Below, piece after piece: positions 42,723 through 54,631 of a DNA stretch of 64,000 nucleotides (position 1 is its first letter; every line of letters starts with the position of its first letter). Source of the stretch: Zanthoxylum bungeanum (lineage: Eukaryota; Streptophyta; Magnoliopsida; Sapindales; Rutaceae); contig SKCR01023327.1 in NCBI GenBank assembly GCA_019454045.1, positions 1 to 64,000 on the forward strand. Direction: 5' to 3'. The notes beneath the pieces are model-generated. The model saw nothing but the letters and a program-made list of their open reading frames with translations, did not search any database and had not been told where the DNA came from. A program made the translations under genes and the position numbers.

Positions 42723-43907
42723 ATGGAGCGTAGTCAACCCTTAAATTGTGATACCCTCACATATCATGATTTGGCCTTATTTACAAAGAAGTTTAAGAAA
42801 TTTCTTAAACTTAAGAAGAGTGGTCATAGTAGTGATAAGGATATGGAGAATAAGCCTAGAGAGAGTAGGCATTGCAGGAGAGAGTCTAGAGGGGATAGAG
42901 ATAATAGATCCCGATGTGTCCAGTGCCATGAATGTGAAAGATATGGGCACGTTAGCTCTTAGTGTCCCACATACCTTAAGGCTAAAGGCAAGAAAGCCAT
43001 GGCATCATCACTTAGTGATTCTGAAGGTGATGACTCTCCTAAAGGCAATTATTTGGCCTTTACTGCTAGTGTGACTGGTGAGAGAGAGATTGTGGTTAAT
43101 GATGCTGATTCAGAAGTCTCTCTTGATGAGTCTGTAGATGAGGAAAGTCTTCAAGTAGCTTATGTTGAATTGTTTAATGAGAGTTTAGCTATTAAAAAGA
43201 CTAATTTAGAGGTCAATAAAAGGCTGAAAGCTGTGGAGAGAGAAAAGAATGAAGCTCAAGCTAAATTTGAGCAAAGCCTTTTGATGGTAGATGACCTAGA
43301 GGAGAGGAACAAATGCCTAGTTAATAGAGTCCAAATATTAGAGACCGAACTTGAAAACGCTAGAACCCAATTGTCCGCATTTTCTAGTGGAAATAAAAAG
43401 GTGGATTGTATGTTTTGGATTATTTCTGAGCCTAACTGCAATGAGGCTTCTTCTTCTACAGCTGTACCTGTAGCAGCTAAACGTGACTTAGGTAAGAAAC
43501 CTGTTGTGTGTAGTCATGTTTCTCCTCTTGTTGTTTCTCGTCATGTGACCCAACCTCAATCTAGAGGTGTTATGCGGAAACCTCGATCTCATCCGAGGTT
43601 TGTGCATGTGTGCCACCACTGTGGCAAGGTTGGACATATTAGGCCTAAGTGCTTCATGTTGCACAAGCAAAAGAAAAGGCCTAAGAGTGTGTCGCCTAGA
43701 TTTGATTCTTTAAATCTAGCTTCTCAAGTTTCTGCACTAACTAAACAGACACAATTTCTTAGTGGGAAGCTTTCTTTGTTAACTAGGAATTCTCAAGTGG
43801 ATGAGGTTCCTAGAAAGGTTTGGGTGAGAAAGCAAGATGAATTCCCATCTTCCTCTGCATGTCCTGATGGACATTATGAGAGTACACTTCGGTGTAACTC
43901 TGCTTGA
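42723..43907 (+). pseudogene. Gag of Sirevirus-like element 2, internally deleted
   Basis: ATG 42723 gives MERSQPLNC as in element 1, then an internal deletion of roughly 680 bp joins it to DLALFTKKFKKFLKLKK; the UBN2 core is lost. The first knuckle (CHECERYGHVSS) is cut by a TAG at 42960-42962, where element 1 has GAG. The frame is otherwise unbroken to 43907: acidic stretch, coiled coil (LEERNKCLVNRVQILETELE), second knuckle (CHHCGKVGHIRPKC), LRCNSA end. This end shows where gag normally stops in the family. Confidence 0.88.
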
Positions 43908-45580
43908 AAGATGTATTTTATTTTCCCATTGCATGTGTGTGTGCATGTGTTTTATGTTTTTGCACGTTTAGTTTGTTTTCACAGCATATGTGTGTGAGTG
44001 TATGTCCCTTGGTATATATGATGGAAATCCGGACATAAATTTCATAGCCAATTCCGAATGGACGGTAGTATGATCTGCACTCGGGATACAACTCCACGTA
44101 CCATTGGATGTTTTACAAGCCTGTTTATGTATTTATTTTTATTTGTTAAAATCTGAAAAATTCAAAAAAATATAGAAAATGAAAAAGGTAAAAATTATTT
44201 TATTTTTCGGCTTGTTAGAGCATGAAAAGCTTATGCATGTGATCCTGATATGTAGGATATATGATTATGCATGTATGATATGCTTTTATTTTTCTTAATG
44301 CTCTATATACATGAGTGTGTGTGATAAAAACCTTTGGTATATCCTGTGCTTGCACCTCACATACACGTTTTTTATTTTATCAAGGCTTGGTCGTATGTAT
44401 GAGTTTTTGGACTGGCAATCTAATTTCTATCATACTTTGTTCATTTAAATAGTGTGACCTTTGACTAGATAACCTTGTTATCCCCTTTTGCAACAGTAAA
44501 AAGAAATAAATTAAAAAAAAAATGAGACTCAAGTGCAAAAGAGCCAAAATGGCCAAATTCAAAAGATAAGGGCAAAAACCCTTCACTCGAAAGAGTTATT
44601 AAATATGAGCTCATGATATTTATGAGGTAAATAATATAGCATGCAACCAATGTTGCTTATTTTCAGGTCCTAGTGGTGCTGGGTTTGAACACCTATTTTG
44701 TGGACTTGATTTGTTTAGAGATGGATTTATTTGGTTGTGTCCAGCTCATAAAATAAGGTCTTAAGCCTTGATTCGTTATGTACTTTATTTTTCCACGCAA
44801 GTGCTTTATATGCTTTGGTATTTGTGTCATATGCATAAGTGTTGTATTTAGCCATTTTTAAAATGATGCATATTGTTTCATGTCATAAACAGCTGAATAT
44901 TGACTGGGTACCATTGTATCAGCTTGAAATGCTGTTTTAGTCAGTTTTTGACAGGATTTGTATTTATGTATGTGCATGTGTGTGCTTCATGTTATTGCAT
45001 ACCATTTTTTTTCTCTTATTTCTTGTGCACCTTTCTGAGTTTTGATTTACTTCCCGTGTGTTATTTTGCTAACTGTATGTGTCTGTTAGTGAGGGGGAGT
45101 AATTCCCATTGGTTTATGCTCTTGCATGTGTTGTCTCTTGTTCTCTTGTTATTTTTTCTTGTTTCTTTTACCATTTGTCATTTCCTCACAAAATGGGGAG
45201 AGTAATATATTAAGGGGGAGAGCCTTAATATATATGAGGGAGCAGAAGAATATCCTTTAGATATCTCCGTTTTAAGGGGAGTTAAGATTAAGGGGGAGAT
45301 GGATTTCTACTTGTTCATGCATAAGATTTTTACCTGTTTATTTTATACTTGATAATCCCAATGTTTTTCACGGTATATTGTTGATTGTGGATGTTTCAGG
45401 TAAGCAAGTATGTTGCTGCGGTGGCATTTATTTCAAGACTACTTTGTTAGGTGTTAGATCGAGTCCATTTGTAATAAGTCATTGTTTTGATGGTTGACAG
45501 TTGACTATTTACTTTTTGGGTCTATTACCATAGTCTTTGTATTAGGTAGTGTTTTGTCACGGAATGCCAAATGGGGAGAT
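43908..45580. other. Non-coding internal region and polypurine tracts of element 2
   Basis: No supported ORF. Colinear with element 1 except that the env-like cassette (35161-36840) is absent at about 44890-45090. GGGGAG tracts at 45090-45101, 45190-45203, 45211-45222 and 45271-45300, and before the LTR at about 45571-45580. Confidence 0.75.
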
Positions 45581-46684
45581 TGTGAGTTCCATTTTTATTG
45601 GCATGTGTCAGTGACAAAACAAGTTCAATTGAGTTGTAATCTTTCATGAAGATCTTTGTGCAATTGGACTGGTTTCTCGCTGCTGTGCATCAGACATGCG
45701 TTCGTGATGCGTTCGTTGCAGTGTTCGAATGATTGGCGTTAGTGCTGCGTTCGTTTCTGGGTTCGAATGTGTGGCGTTAGTGGCACGTTCTTTATTGGGT
45801 TCGAACGGAAGCATTCCAGAGAGCAATCGTTCGAGTCACGTTCTTGGTGGGTTCGAACGAGATCATTCCAGAGAGCATCCGTTCGTTGTGCGTTCGATGG
45901 CCATTCGAACGAGTCTTTCCAGTGGGCACGCGTTCGTGAAGCGTTCTATAAACCGTTCAAACGCCAGTCGCATCTGAACGCGTTTTTGGCCTGCAAAACC
46001 CTAGTTTTTCACCTTACCTATAAATATAACCATTGGCCGCCATTCTCAGTAGTTGAAGCATATTTCTCTTGAGCCAAATACTCTCAAAGCTTTCAACTCT
46101 CTTTGATTTCACCTTGAAGACTCTTTGAATCTCACGTCTTCTATTTGTTTGGTGAAATCAAATCTTTGATAAACCTTCAACACAACTTAACCCAAATTCC
46201 CTAATCCTTTAGAGTTCTTTAGGAGGAAGTTTGGTAGTCGGAGTTCCGGCGTCATTGGTGATATAATCTACTCAGAGACTTCAGAGGTTCTGAAGAAAAC
46301 CGTGGGTCGCGGGCTTGAGGAATTGCCTTGAGTTCTTGCAGTATTGAGGTACTTGAGTCGGTGGAGTTGCCACCATAGGTCTTGACCATCGCTGTAAGTT
46401 TTTCTCTATATAGTGGATTCGGGTGGTAGCCTATACCCGGAGTGGTTTTTTACTCGGAAGAGTTTTCCACTTCGTCACCAAAATCATTGTGTTGAATTTT
46501 GTGTGGTTTGATTTATTTTGCTGCTTTAATTCCTGCTATTGTTTTAATATTTTGTAGCATAATTTTATTTAATTGTTATTGTGGTTGCCTGTTAATTTAT
46601 CCATAGTAGCAGTAACAGGACTTGTCATGCTTATTGTTTATAATTCCACATAGGGTCAGAACCTTGGATAACCTCGAATTTTCA
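45581..46684 (+). repeat. 3' LTR of Sirevirus-like element 2
   Basis: 1104 bp, TGTGAGTTCC to TTTTCA, preceded by AAATGGGGAGAT. Same palindrome cluster in U3 as the other LTRs of this family. Confidence 0.92.
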
Positions 46685-46860
46685 ATATTGTTTGATTGGA
46701 TATCGAAACTAAGAGCATCAAGATAGAACATATTGTTTGATTGGGCATCGTAGTTGGGAGCATAAAAAACCCACGACCTGATGCATATTAAAAGACAGAA
46801 CATATTATTTGATTGGACATCAGAGTTAAGAGCATAAAAAACTTAAGACCTGAAGGTTAA
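46685..46860. repeat. Imperfect tandem repeat of about 60 bp
   Basis: ATTGTTTGATTGGATATCG, ATTGTTTGATTGGGCATCG and ATTATTTGATTGGACATCA start three successive units that share GAGCATAAAAAAC. No coding sense seen. Confidence 0.65.
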
Positions 46861-47281
46861 ATCTTGAACCCTACACTACTAAGTCACACCCCTTGGGGAC
46901 ATTATTTGAAAACATTTTCTTATTATATTAACAAATCAAAAATAAGATAATGTAATTGACTAGTTGATAATATAATATTACTTGGAAGTAATTTGATTGG
47001 GTAGATTCCTTGAAGAATGAAAAGAATCGCAAGCCATCAATCGGATCCTCTGAGGTTATTGTAATATGTTTATCTTTAAAAGCCCACATAGAGGTCTCTC
47101 TGAGTGTCCAGAGACAAGTTGGATTTCGTATTTATTTGATTTTTTTATTGAGTTTTTTTAAATAATGTGATTGATAATTATTGGTAAAAAAAATTATATA
47201 GCTAAATATTAATCTAAGTGGTTGTATAAAAATTAAGTACAAAAATTATGAGGACTGATTCAAATTCATAACTTACTCAAG
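46861..47281. other. Intergenic, decayed host-unit scraps
   Basis: Short stretches near 46910-46940 and 47025-47060 resemble parts of the host unit (ATTAACAAATCAAAAAT; GCAAGCCATCAATCGGATCC). No ORF supported. Confidence 0.4.
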
Positions 47282-47636
47282 GTGTATATATTTGTATCGC
47301 ATGGCCCCAAAAGAAATGAAGGAGTTGAAAAAATGTTGCAAAAACTGTTGGATCAAGGATTTATTAGATCTAGTGTATCACCATGGGGAACATCAGTATT
47401 ATTCGTGAAAAAGAATGATGGCACCTTAAAATTGTGTATCGATTATCGGCAGCCCAATAAGGTGGCGGTTAAGAATTGGTATTTGTTACCTCGTATCGAT
47501 GATTTATTTGATCAACTTTAGGGAGTCTCGGTGTTTTCAAAAATTAATCTTTGATCAGGATCTCATTATATGAGGATTTGAGATGCGGATATTTTGAAGA
47601 CTATATTTCGAACGAGATACGGACGCTATGAGTGTG
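47282..47636 (+). pseudogene. Ty3/gypsy reverse-transcriptase fragment
   Basis: [42 protein letters not shown] and [11 protein letters not shown] are the N-terminal part of Ty3/gypsy RT. A frameshift in an A-run near 47330 separates it from the [13 protein letters not shown] start, a TAG follows FDQL, and homology goes on as VSVFSKINL and TIFRTRYGRYECD. It stops at the solo LTR at 47642 and does not resume beyond it. Confidence 0.88.
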
Positions 47637-47641
47637 ATTAT

Positions 47642-48756
47642 TATTAGTTCCATTTTTATTGGCATGTGTCCTTGACAAAACAAGTTCAATTGAGTTGTAA
47701 TTTTTCATGAAGATCTTTGTGCAATTGGACTGGTTTCTGGCTGCTGTGCATCAGACATACGTTCGTGGTGCATTCGTTGCAGTGTTCGAACGATTGGCGT
47801 TAGTGTTGCGTTCGTTATTTGGTTCGAACATGTTGCGTTAGTGGCACGTTCTGCTTTGGGTTCGAACGAGAGTATTCCAGAGAGCAAACGTTCGAGTCAC
47901 ATTCTTGTTGGGTTCGAACGGGATCATTCCATAGAGCATCCGTTCGTTTTGTGTTCGATTGGCGTTCGAACGAGTCTTCACAGAAAGGGCACGTTCGTGG
48001 AGCGTTCTAGTATGCGTTCGAATGTGACTGCGATCTGAACGCGTTTTTGGCCTGCAAAACCCTAGCTTTTCACCCTACCTATATATATAACATGTAGCCG
48101 CCATTCTCATTAGTTGCTTCAGTTGAAACACATTCTTTTTGAGCCAAAACCTCTCAAAGCTTTCAACTCTCTTTGATTTCACCTTGAAGACTCTTTGAAT
48201 CTCATGTTTTATTTGTTAATGGTGAAATCCATTCTTTGATAAACCTTCAACACAACTTAACCCAAATTCCCTAAACCTTTAGAGTTCTTTAGGAGGAAGT
48301 TTAGTAGTCGGAGTTCCGGCGTCATTGGTGATATAATCTACTAAGAGACTTCAGAGGTTCTGAAGAAAACCGTGGGTCGCGGGCTTGAGGAGTTGCCTTG
48401 AGTTCTTGCAGTATTGAGGTACTTAAGTCGGTGGAGTTGCCATCATAGGTCTTGACCATCACTGTAAGTTTTTCTCTATATAATGGATTCGGGTGGTAGC
48501 CTTTACCCGGAGTGGTTTTTTACTCGCAAGACTTTTTCACTTCGTCACCAAAATTACTTGTGTTGATTTTGTGTGGTTTGATTATATTTGCTGCTTTAAT
48601 TATTGTTATTGTTTTTACATTTGCAGCATATTATTTTATTTGGTTGTTATTGTGGTTGCCTATTAATTTATCCATAGTAGTAGTAACAAGACTTGTCTTG
48701 ATTATTATCTGTAATTCCGCATAGGGTTAGAACCTAGGATAACCCCGAAATATTCA
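47642..48756 (+). mobile_element. Solo LTR of the Sirevirus-like family
   Basis: 1115 bp from TATTAGTTCC (TG changed to TA) to TATTCA, with ATTAT on both sides (47637-47641 and 48757-48761). U3 has the same TTCGAAC cluster and a TATA-like CTATATATATAAC at about 48080. No internal part remains. Confidence 0.85.
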
Positions 48757-49138
48757 ATTATCTACAAGCACTTAAACACAAATACAAATATACCCAGGGG
48801 TGAATGGGATAATTGACAAATATTGAAGAATTAAAAATCTAAGTAAGTATTATTTGAAATAAATTTATAGTATACATGAACATAAAAATAGAATTATTGA
48901 TTTAAAGAAATATAAAAAGATCAAAATCAAAATAATTTTTCTATTTTTTAAAAATTAATTAACTGAAAACGTTAAGAACACGTTTCTTCAAATGTTATTC
49001 AAATATCGATATCCGAAACGTATTAGACACGGATACGGAAGGTAAAATAATGTCTCTGTGATTCCTAGGGATGAAGTTAATTACCTCATTTATTATTTGC
49101 TTTGAAGCCTGTTCTGTGTGATGAGGGAGTGAAACTAG
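48757..49138. other. Intergenic, nothing recognised
   Basis: AT-rich sequence between the solo LTR and the F-box relic. ATATCGATATCCGAAACG-like sequence near 49005 is the only pattern seen. Confidence 0.4.
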
Positions 49139-50005
49139 AGTGGGTGAATATGGTATTTCTTACAGGAGATGAATTTTTCCATGCCATCAATATTATATTT
49201 TCTGAAAATCTTCTCTTCTGGAGAGTATAAATAGAACAATCCATCGCCACGTCTGAGAGAGTTTATATCTTCTATAAGCATGAGGACTTCACCAGTCTTG
49301 TCAAAGAATTCAGTATGATGTGAGATCCAGTCCTTCCAAACGTGGAATCAGGGCCGTTGATTTAACCCAGTTGTTTAGTTCTTTCATAATCCATGTATCA
49401 ATATGAGCCGTTTTAATACCACCAGGATAATGAACCAAGCAAAGGCATCCACCAAATTCAAAAAGATAAAACTCACCATCCACTAGTGGTGGTGGTGGAA
49501 TCAAACAAAACTCATCATTTACTAAATTAAAATGAAGGATTATAACTTGTTGATCTGGTTCTTCCGGACAAATTACCCGTCAGTAAGAGTAATTCTTTGG
49601 TACAACGGAGGTATGAGTGACGTAGTACCGCTAACAAATCAATAAATGACATGTAAGATTTAAAATCCATCTTTTTAGTTGTTTTTTAATATTTTAGCAC
49701 GTGTGACAATGGTTGATTGGATTGTTACATGAATGACGTGGTATCTCCATTGTATTGTAGATTTTCTCCCGTCAGTAGAGAACTCCATTAACTAAAGTCC
49801 CTGAATGTTTTGGAGCACAAGGCAGTTTCCAGGGGAGTGTTCCAATTTTCCAGGAATTTGTATTGAATGAATAGATCTCAAGCTGCGTTCTTGCTTCAAA
49901 TGTTAATAATATGACGATCTTATAATCACTGGTAGATGTTGAGAAACAATCAACGAATGCAATAGTTTTATTTAAACAGGAACTTGTAAACGTAATACAA
50001 ATCAA
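49139..50005 (-). pseudogene. F-box-associated domain gene fragment
   Basis: Reads DYKIVILL, then LEIYSFNTNSWKI and HSGTLVNGVLY, and after an insertion LVNDEFCLIPPPPLVDGE, EFGGCLCLVHYPGG and WIMKELNNWVKS, the order of the F-box-associated (FBA) domain that binds substrates of SCF ubiquitin ligases. A frameshift follows near 49310, after which LMLIEDINSLRRGDGLFYLYS and ISCKKYHIHPL end the gene. The N-terminal F-box is missing; it may be cut off by the LTR at 50010. With the MITE, missing N-terminus and frameshift it is a pseudogene. Confidence 0.75.
49586..49767. mobile_element. MITE, Mutator-like, inside the F-box relic
   Basis: 182 bp flanked by perfect CCCGTCAGTA (49576-49585 and 49768-49777), a 9-10-bp target duplication. 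Ends show weak inverted similarity (TTTGGTACAACGGAGGTA against the reverse of TATCTCCATTGTATTGTAG). Removing it joins the two halves of the FBA domain in order. The long duplication suggests a Mutator-type element. Confidence 0.7.
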
Positions 50006-50009
50006 AACC

Positions 50010-51802
50010 AGAAACTAAAACAAGTAATCAATATCAAACGAACAGAAACTTACAGAATCAACAACAAAAACTTATAGTGCAAGTAAACGAAATCAATAAA
50101 CTCACTGACTTGAAGATTGTGGCTAGCGTAAATGTTATGTCCTATAGCAGAATTTCGTCCCTACCCTTGTGTTTGTAGTTCTTCGAACGTCTGCCACCAA
50201 GATTCAACAATCTGTAAGTCGAATCTCTGCACTGAAATTCGACTCCTGGCGAATCTACTTGATGTTTTTGCTTTTGTTTTCAAGATCAATCAGATAGAAA
50301 AACTTTGGAATGTATTATGCATATTTTTCATGTCTTCTTCCTCTCGTCTCCTATTTCTTTTATATGGAATCAAAAAATGGTGGTTGCAATTAAAACGTTT
50401 TTAGTTTTCTAATAAGTCTGAATAAAGTATCACCATTTGTCATAGCAATTATGATAAATGGATAAGGCTAAAAATTAATTATTTAATTATTTAACCATTA
50501 AATAATTAAACAATCAATTTACACACATATATGTATTTTTATTTACATTAAATAACAAATATATATATATATATATTTATGGCATGTGTCAAAATCTCAT
50601 TTGACGAATAATTAATGTGTATCTAATTGTATTATGTATCAAATATAAATACACAATAATTATTGGCGGAAAAATCCCCTAATGCATGTGTTATCGTTTA
50701 ACCAATTAAACGATCCGGAATATCTCACTTAATCCAGTGAAGTATTATGAATAATTAATATTATTCATATCGAGTTGCCCAAGTGCTCAACAAATACATT
50801 TCATATTGTGTGATTCTCTAAGTTTAGGTCTATCCGTCACAAAATCTAATTTCGTGTTCATAATCCACTCACTCATAGATTATGACGACCACAAATAATC
50901 TCGCTAAACTATGCAAGCCGAGGTCATAGCATAGTATAATCCCCCCGTCACAGTCCATATGTATTATACCTAGGATATAGATCAAAACGTCAAATCTGTT
51001 TAGTATAACACATTCCACTTTCAATTTACGATCACAAAATAATACTAGGAACTAGTTTTCGATGTTATACCACAACCATGGATTTACTAGATCGTAAACA
51101 TGTGCGGATGTCTATGCCATGTACATGGGACTGACGGATCCTCTCATGATACGCACTGGATATCATGAGCATCGGTCCACACCCAACGAACAAGTGGAGG
51201 TCTGATCATGAATAGATCATTGACGTGACTGCCATCAAAGTGTGAATGATAACTCATATATCCCACTGTGGTATCTCAAGTCGAATGACCACTATGCTCG
51301 CTCAACTCGAGAAGGTTCCTATTGACGTTGGTTTACCATCTATTATGAAACCTTCAATGAGTCGTTCAGTGTCTTATCAAATAAACACCTACATGTCTAT
51401 ACGAGTCTCCCAAGACTCATGGTTCACTGGGATAAACCATCGGACCTAGTCATGATATAAGACATGTACTGGTTTCAGTGGATTTTACTAACCGACCCAT
51501 GTTAGCAAATCTTGACTAGGAACTATATTTAAGGATATACAACTAATAGTGTATTTCCCAATGTCAATTACAAACTACGTTGTAACTGCGCATTATACTG
51601 TAAATCTCAGGGTCTTTGTCTAATATACACGTATCACTGAACCAGATTCAGTGTCGATCTAATCGTCATTAGATCAAATAAGCGTATAAAAGACAATGGT
51701 GCTACCATTAAATTAGTAATATTATGGAAAATATAATTGCTCATATTTATGAATCAGACATAAATACGATTCGAAATGGCACTCCGAGCACAAATCCAAA
51801 CA
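50010..51802 (-). mobile_element. LTR of a copia family, minus strand (second copy)
   Basis: The right end reads, on the minus strand, TGTTTGGATTTGTGCTCGGA and matches the LTR end at 59614 (TGTTGGGGTTGGTGCTCAGA). Colinear with about 57840-59614 over blocks such as TAGATTATGACGA, ACCATCGGACC and GTTAGCAAATCTTGAC. The left limit is not exact. No primer site or coding part is next to it, so it is a solo or broken LTR, clearly older than its relative. Confidence 0.65.
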
Positions 51803-52656
51803 ATAGGGACTGCCCAAGTCAGTGGCAATAGTGTCAGGGCAGTTCATGGGCTGCCCGAACAATGACGGATTCACTGATTGGGCAGTCGTCACTCGGATGA
51901 CTCAAAAGTCACCCGGTAATGCCATTTTTTGGCTGTTTTCGCTTGTTTTAACTCGGAAACACTTTCCGAAAATTAATCCAACTCCTAAAACACATCAATT
52001 ACATTCATATGATATCAAATTCATCCTAAAATTTCCACTTTTGCAGAATCTGATCCAGAAACCAGAAATTTTAATTTTCATGCTTTAAATCCAAACTTTC
52101 AAGAATAATCTAATTAATCATAACACCAACCAAAGTAACCACATTTGAACAATACAAGAACAATTATAGGTGTCACAAGAGTGTTCATAACACTCTAGAA
52201 TAGTAACTCATCAACAATTGATAAAATTGGATACAAATTACACTAATTTCATCTAATATACTTCATACATGCATCAATAGCTTCCAATCCATCATCAACA
52301 ACAAAAGCCCCAATTTTCAGAATTAAAGGAACCCTAGAACATTTCTAGATCACCAAGAAAACAAGAAACTAAATTTCCAAGCTTAAGGAGTTGAAGAATT
52401 ACATTTAATCTTTGTTTTCCTAAGCCTTTTTTCCTTGATTTCCTTCATTTCTTTCATGGATTCTTCAAACAAAATTTTGAGATCCATTTACTTGTGACTC
52501 TCGGCCATGGCTTCTAATGAAAGCCAAAATAATTTTTTTTTTAAATAAAAATATGTGATGACCGACTTAGGTATAAATAAGAAGGGTATTTTGGTCATTT
52601 TTTTACAAATAATAATTTGATTCAAAATCAAATTAATAAAACATGCCACATGGATC
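51803..52656 (-). other. LTR- or leader-like block, unclassified
   Basis: On the minus strand it has a TATA-like TTATTTATACC near 52570, then a transcribed-looking stretch with AACCCTAG-like pieces, ending at GGGCAGTCCCTAT. It is broken at the right by the Athila-like LTR (target GGATC). No ORF of note. Confidence 0.35.
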
Positions 52657-54631
52657 TGACCGGCGTAAACACACACGTATAACTCAAGCGCACGTATCGT
52701 TCAAGTAGTATAAAAATATCGATCCCACGAGGACTTAATATCTAATCTATTAATTTTATGAGGTCAAATGATTACTAGTATCTAACAAGTTGATTGATTG
52801 ATTTGAAATGGTGACGATTATAAATTTAAAAACAAGTAAATAAAATTGTCGAAAATAGGTTTTAAGAAAATTCAATATTAAAAACTATCTAGGGTTATGA
52901 TTTCTTCCAATATCATTTTAAAGTTGAAGTGATTATCTTATAGTTGGGTAATATATTAATTTATTAACCTGGAACACTAAATTATGTGTAAGCCTCTGTC
53001 GATAGTCAGACACAAATACCCAGTTTAACCCAATTGAACCATATGTCTATGTCAACCAAATTATCTGGATTCATTAAGTTTAAGTTCCAATTATGGCTAC
53101 CCCCGCCCGACAGGTATATTCCTATCCTGTAAGGAAATCTATTAAAGGGTTATCTATCCTCAAGGAAGATCGTGGGCTATTGAGTCTAAGGCTGAAACCT
53201 AAAATCCCTATGTCTTGTTCATTTTAGATTTACCAGATCAATTTTATTAATGGCCAGTTAATGAAAAAGCATTAAGTTTAAGACTCAATAAATAAATCTT
53301 TATATTACCCAAGCTATAATCTAACCCTTATAAAACGGTGATATTGGATTTCATCACAACCCCAGATAACTAATTTAGTTACAACACATAACTAGGGCTA
53401 GTAAAAACTTGAAAATAAAAGACATAAAGTAAATTACAATAAAAAAATGCTAAGGTAAAATGAATTACTTTTACTACTACTAATTTAGATATCTCCCATA
53501 AAATAATATTTAAACTTTTGATTCTTTTTCCAACCAGCCATAAAGGCGGTAACCTGATTAAGTCAAATTAAGTCCAACCAGCCATAAAGGCAGAACCAAA
53601 ATTAAATTACCAACCGACCAATCTGGCGGTATCCTTTATTAGTCAGGTTTAAATCAGATTAAAATGAATTACCAACCGACCAATCTGGCGGTATCCTTTT
53701 TAAGTCAATATTTTAAATAGTGAATATATTATTTTTAAGGGAGATTAATCTAAATAGCAATATTAAAAGAATTACCTTTCACCCTAGCTGGGGGAGTTAC
53801 CTCCTCATGGTAAATAGTAAAAACTGTAAAAAGTAAAAAGTAAAATTAAATTACTATATTAACAAAACGTAATTAAAATTAATTACAAAACTAAAAAACT
53901 AAAAAACTAAAATTAAAAGAAAGTGGAGACAGAAACTCTCTCTTTAGAAAGATTATAAGAGAGAGAGTGGTGCCCTGAATTTTGAAATCTCGAGCTCAAT
54001 TTATAGGCGCGGATAAGCTTCCAGCGTCACGACGCCAAGGACCTCAGCGTCGCTACGCCAGGCTTGTCGACGTGGCACGCTCTGGTTCGCTGGTTTGAAG
54101 ATTCTGGATAAGCTGATAAGGTGACACGTGGCGCGGTGATTGGGCTTCAATTATTGTGACACGTGGCGGCTTCTGATTGGTCGCTGAGATTCTTATCCGC
54201 CACATGTCAGATAAGGATTAGATACTCAATTATTGATGCTGACGTGGCGACACGTGGGAAAGAGACTGTCGGCACCGTAGAATTGCGACACGTGGCACGT
54301 CCTGATTAGCTGATGATGACGTGGCGGTGAGATGGCAATGTTGACTTGTTGACTTGCTGACGTGGCTGATGACATGGAATGACACGTGGAACACATGGCG
54401 ATGATGACTGTCGGCAACGTAGGATGCTGACACGTGGCACGACGCATGTTAGCAGATCGGCTGTGATGGTGACACGTGGCACGACGTATTTTAGCAAAGT
54501 CAAACTTTTCTCAGATTCTGATTTATGGACCCGGTGCACGTTAGCACTGTTCGGCGTATTTTAGACGCCGCGACGCTGGACTTCAATAAGTCAAGTCTTT
54601 TCTACAATATTTAACATCAGATGTTACACAC
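52657..54631 (-). repeat. 3' LTR of the Athila-like element (minus)
   Basis: Starts on the plus strand at TGACCGGCGTAAAC, identical to the LTR edge at 62797 next to the Athila primer site, and is colinear with 62797-64000 for its first 1.2 kb. The outer end near TTACACA (54631) is my estimate. The minus-strand TATA (TATAAATT, 53998-54005) divides it into a G-box-rich U3 (54050-54490) and the transcribed part. The element's sequence between this LTR and 59615 has been disrupted. Confidence 0.75.
54050..54490. promoter_or_regulatory. Array of ACGTGGC/CACGTGG boxes upstream of LTR TATA
   Basis: About ten to twelve ACGTGG boxes, most as GACACGTGGC or TGACGTGGC, in 440 bp. They lie just upstream of the TATA box when read on the minus strand. 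CACGTGGC is the G-box/ABRE core for bZIP factors. The short ORFs here come from the repeat. Confidence 0.7.

Larger units (their letters stand above)
41651..46684 (+). mobile_element. Sirevirus-like derivative 2, gag only
   Basis: Same family as 31078-38557: LTR, primer site, gag, non-coding internal part, polypurine tracts, LTR. The 5' LTR lacks its first 75 bases or so, so no target duplication can be checked. There is no pol and no env-like ORF, and the gag start is fused to the middle of gag by a deletion. It shares with element 1 the direct passage from gag end to non-coding DNA. Confidence 0.85.

Noticed and set aside
54226..54564. Several overlapping short ORFs on both strands near 54.2-54.6 kb
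   Set aside because: They follow the ACGTGGC repeat array in different frames, have repeat-like composition and no domain.
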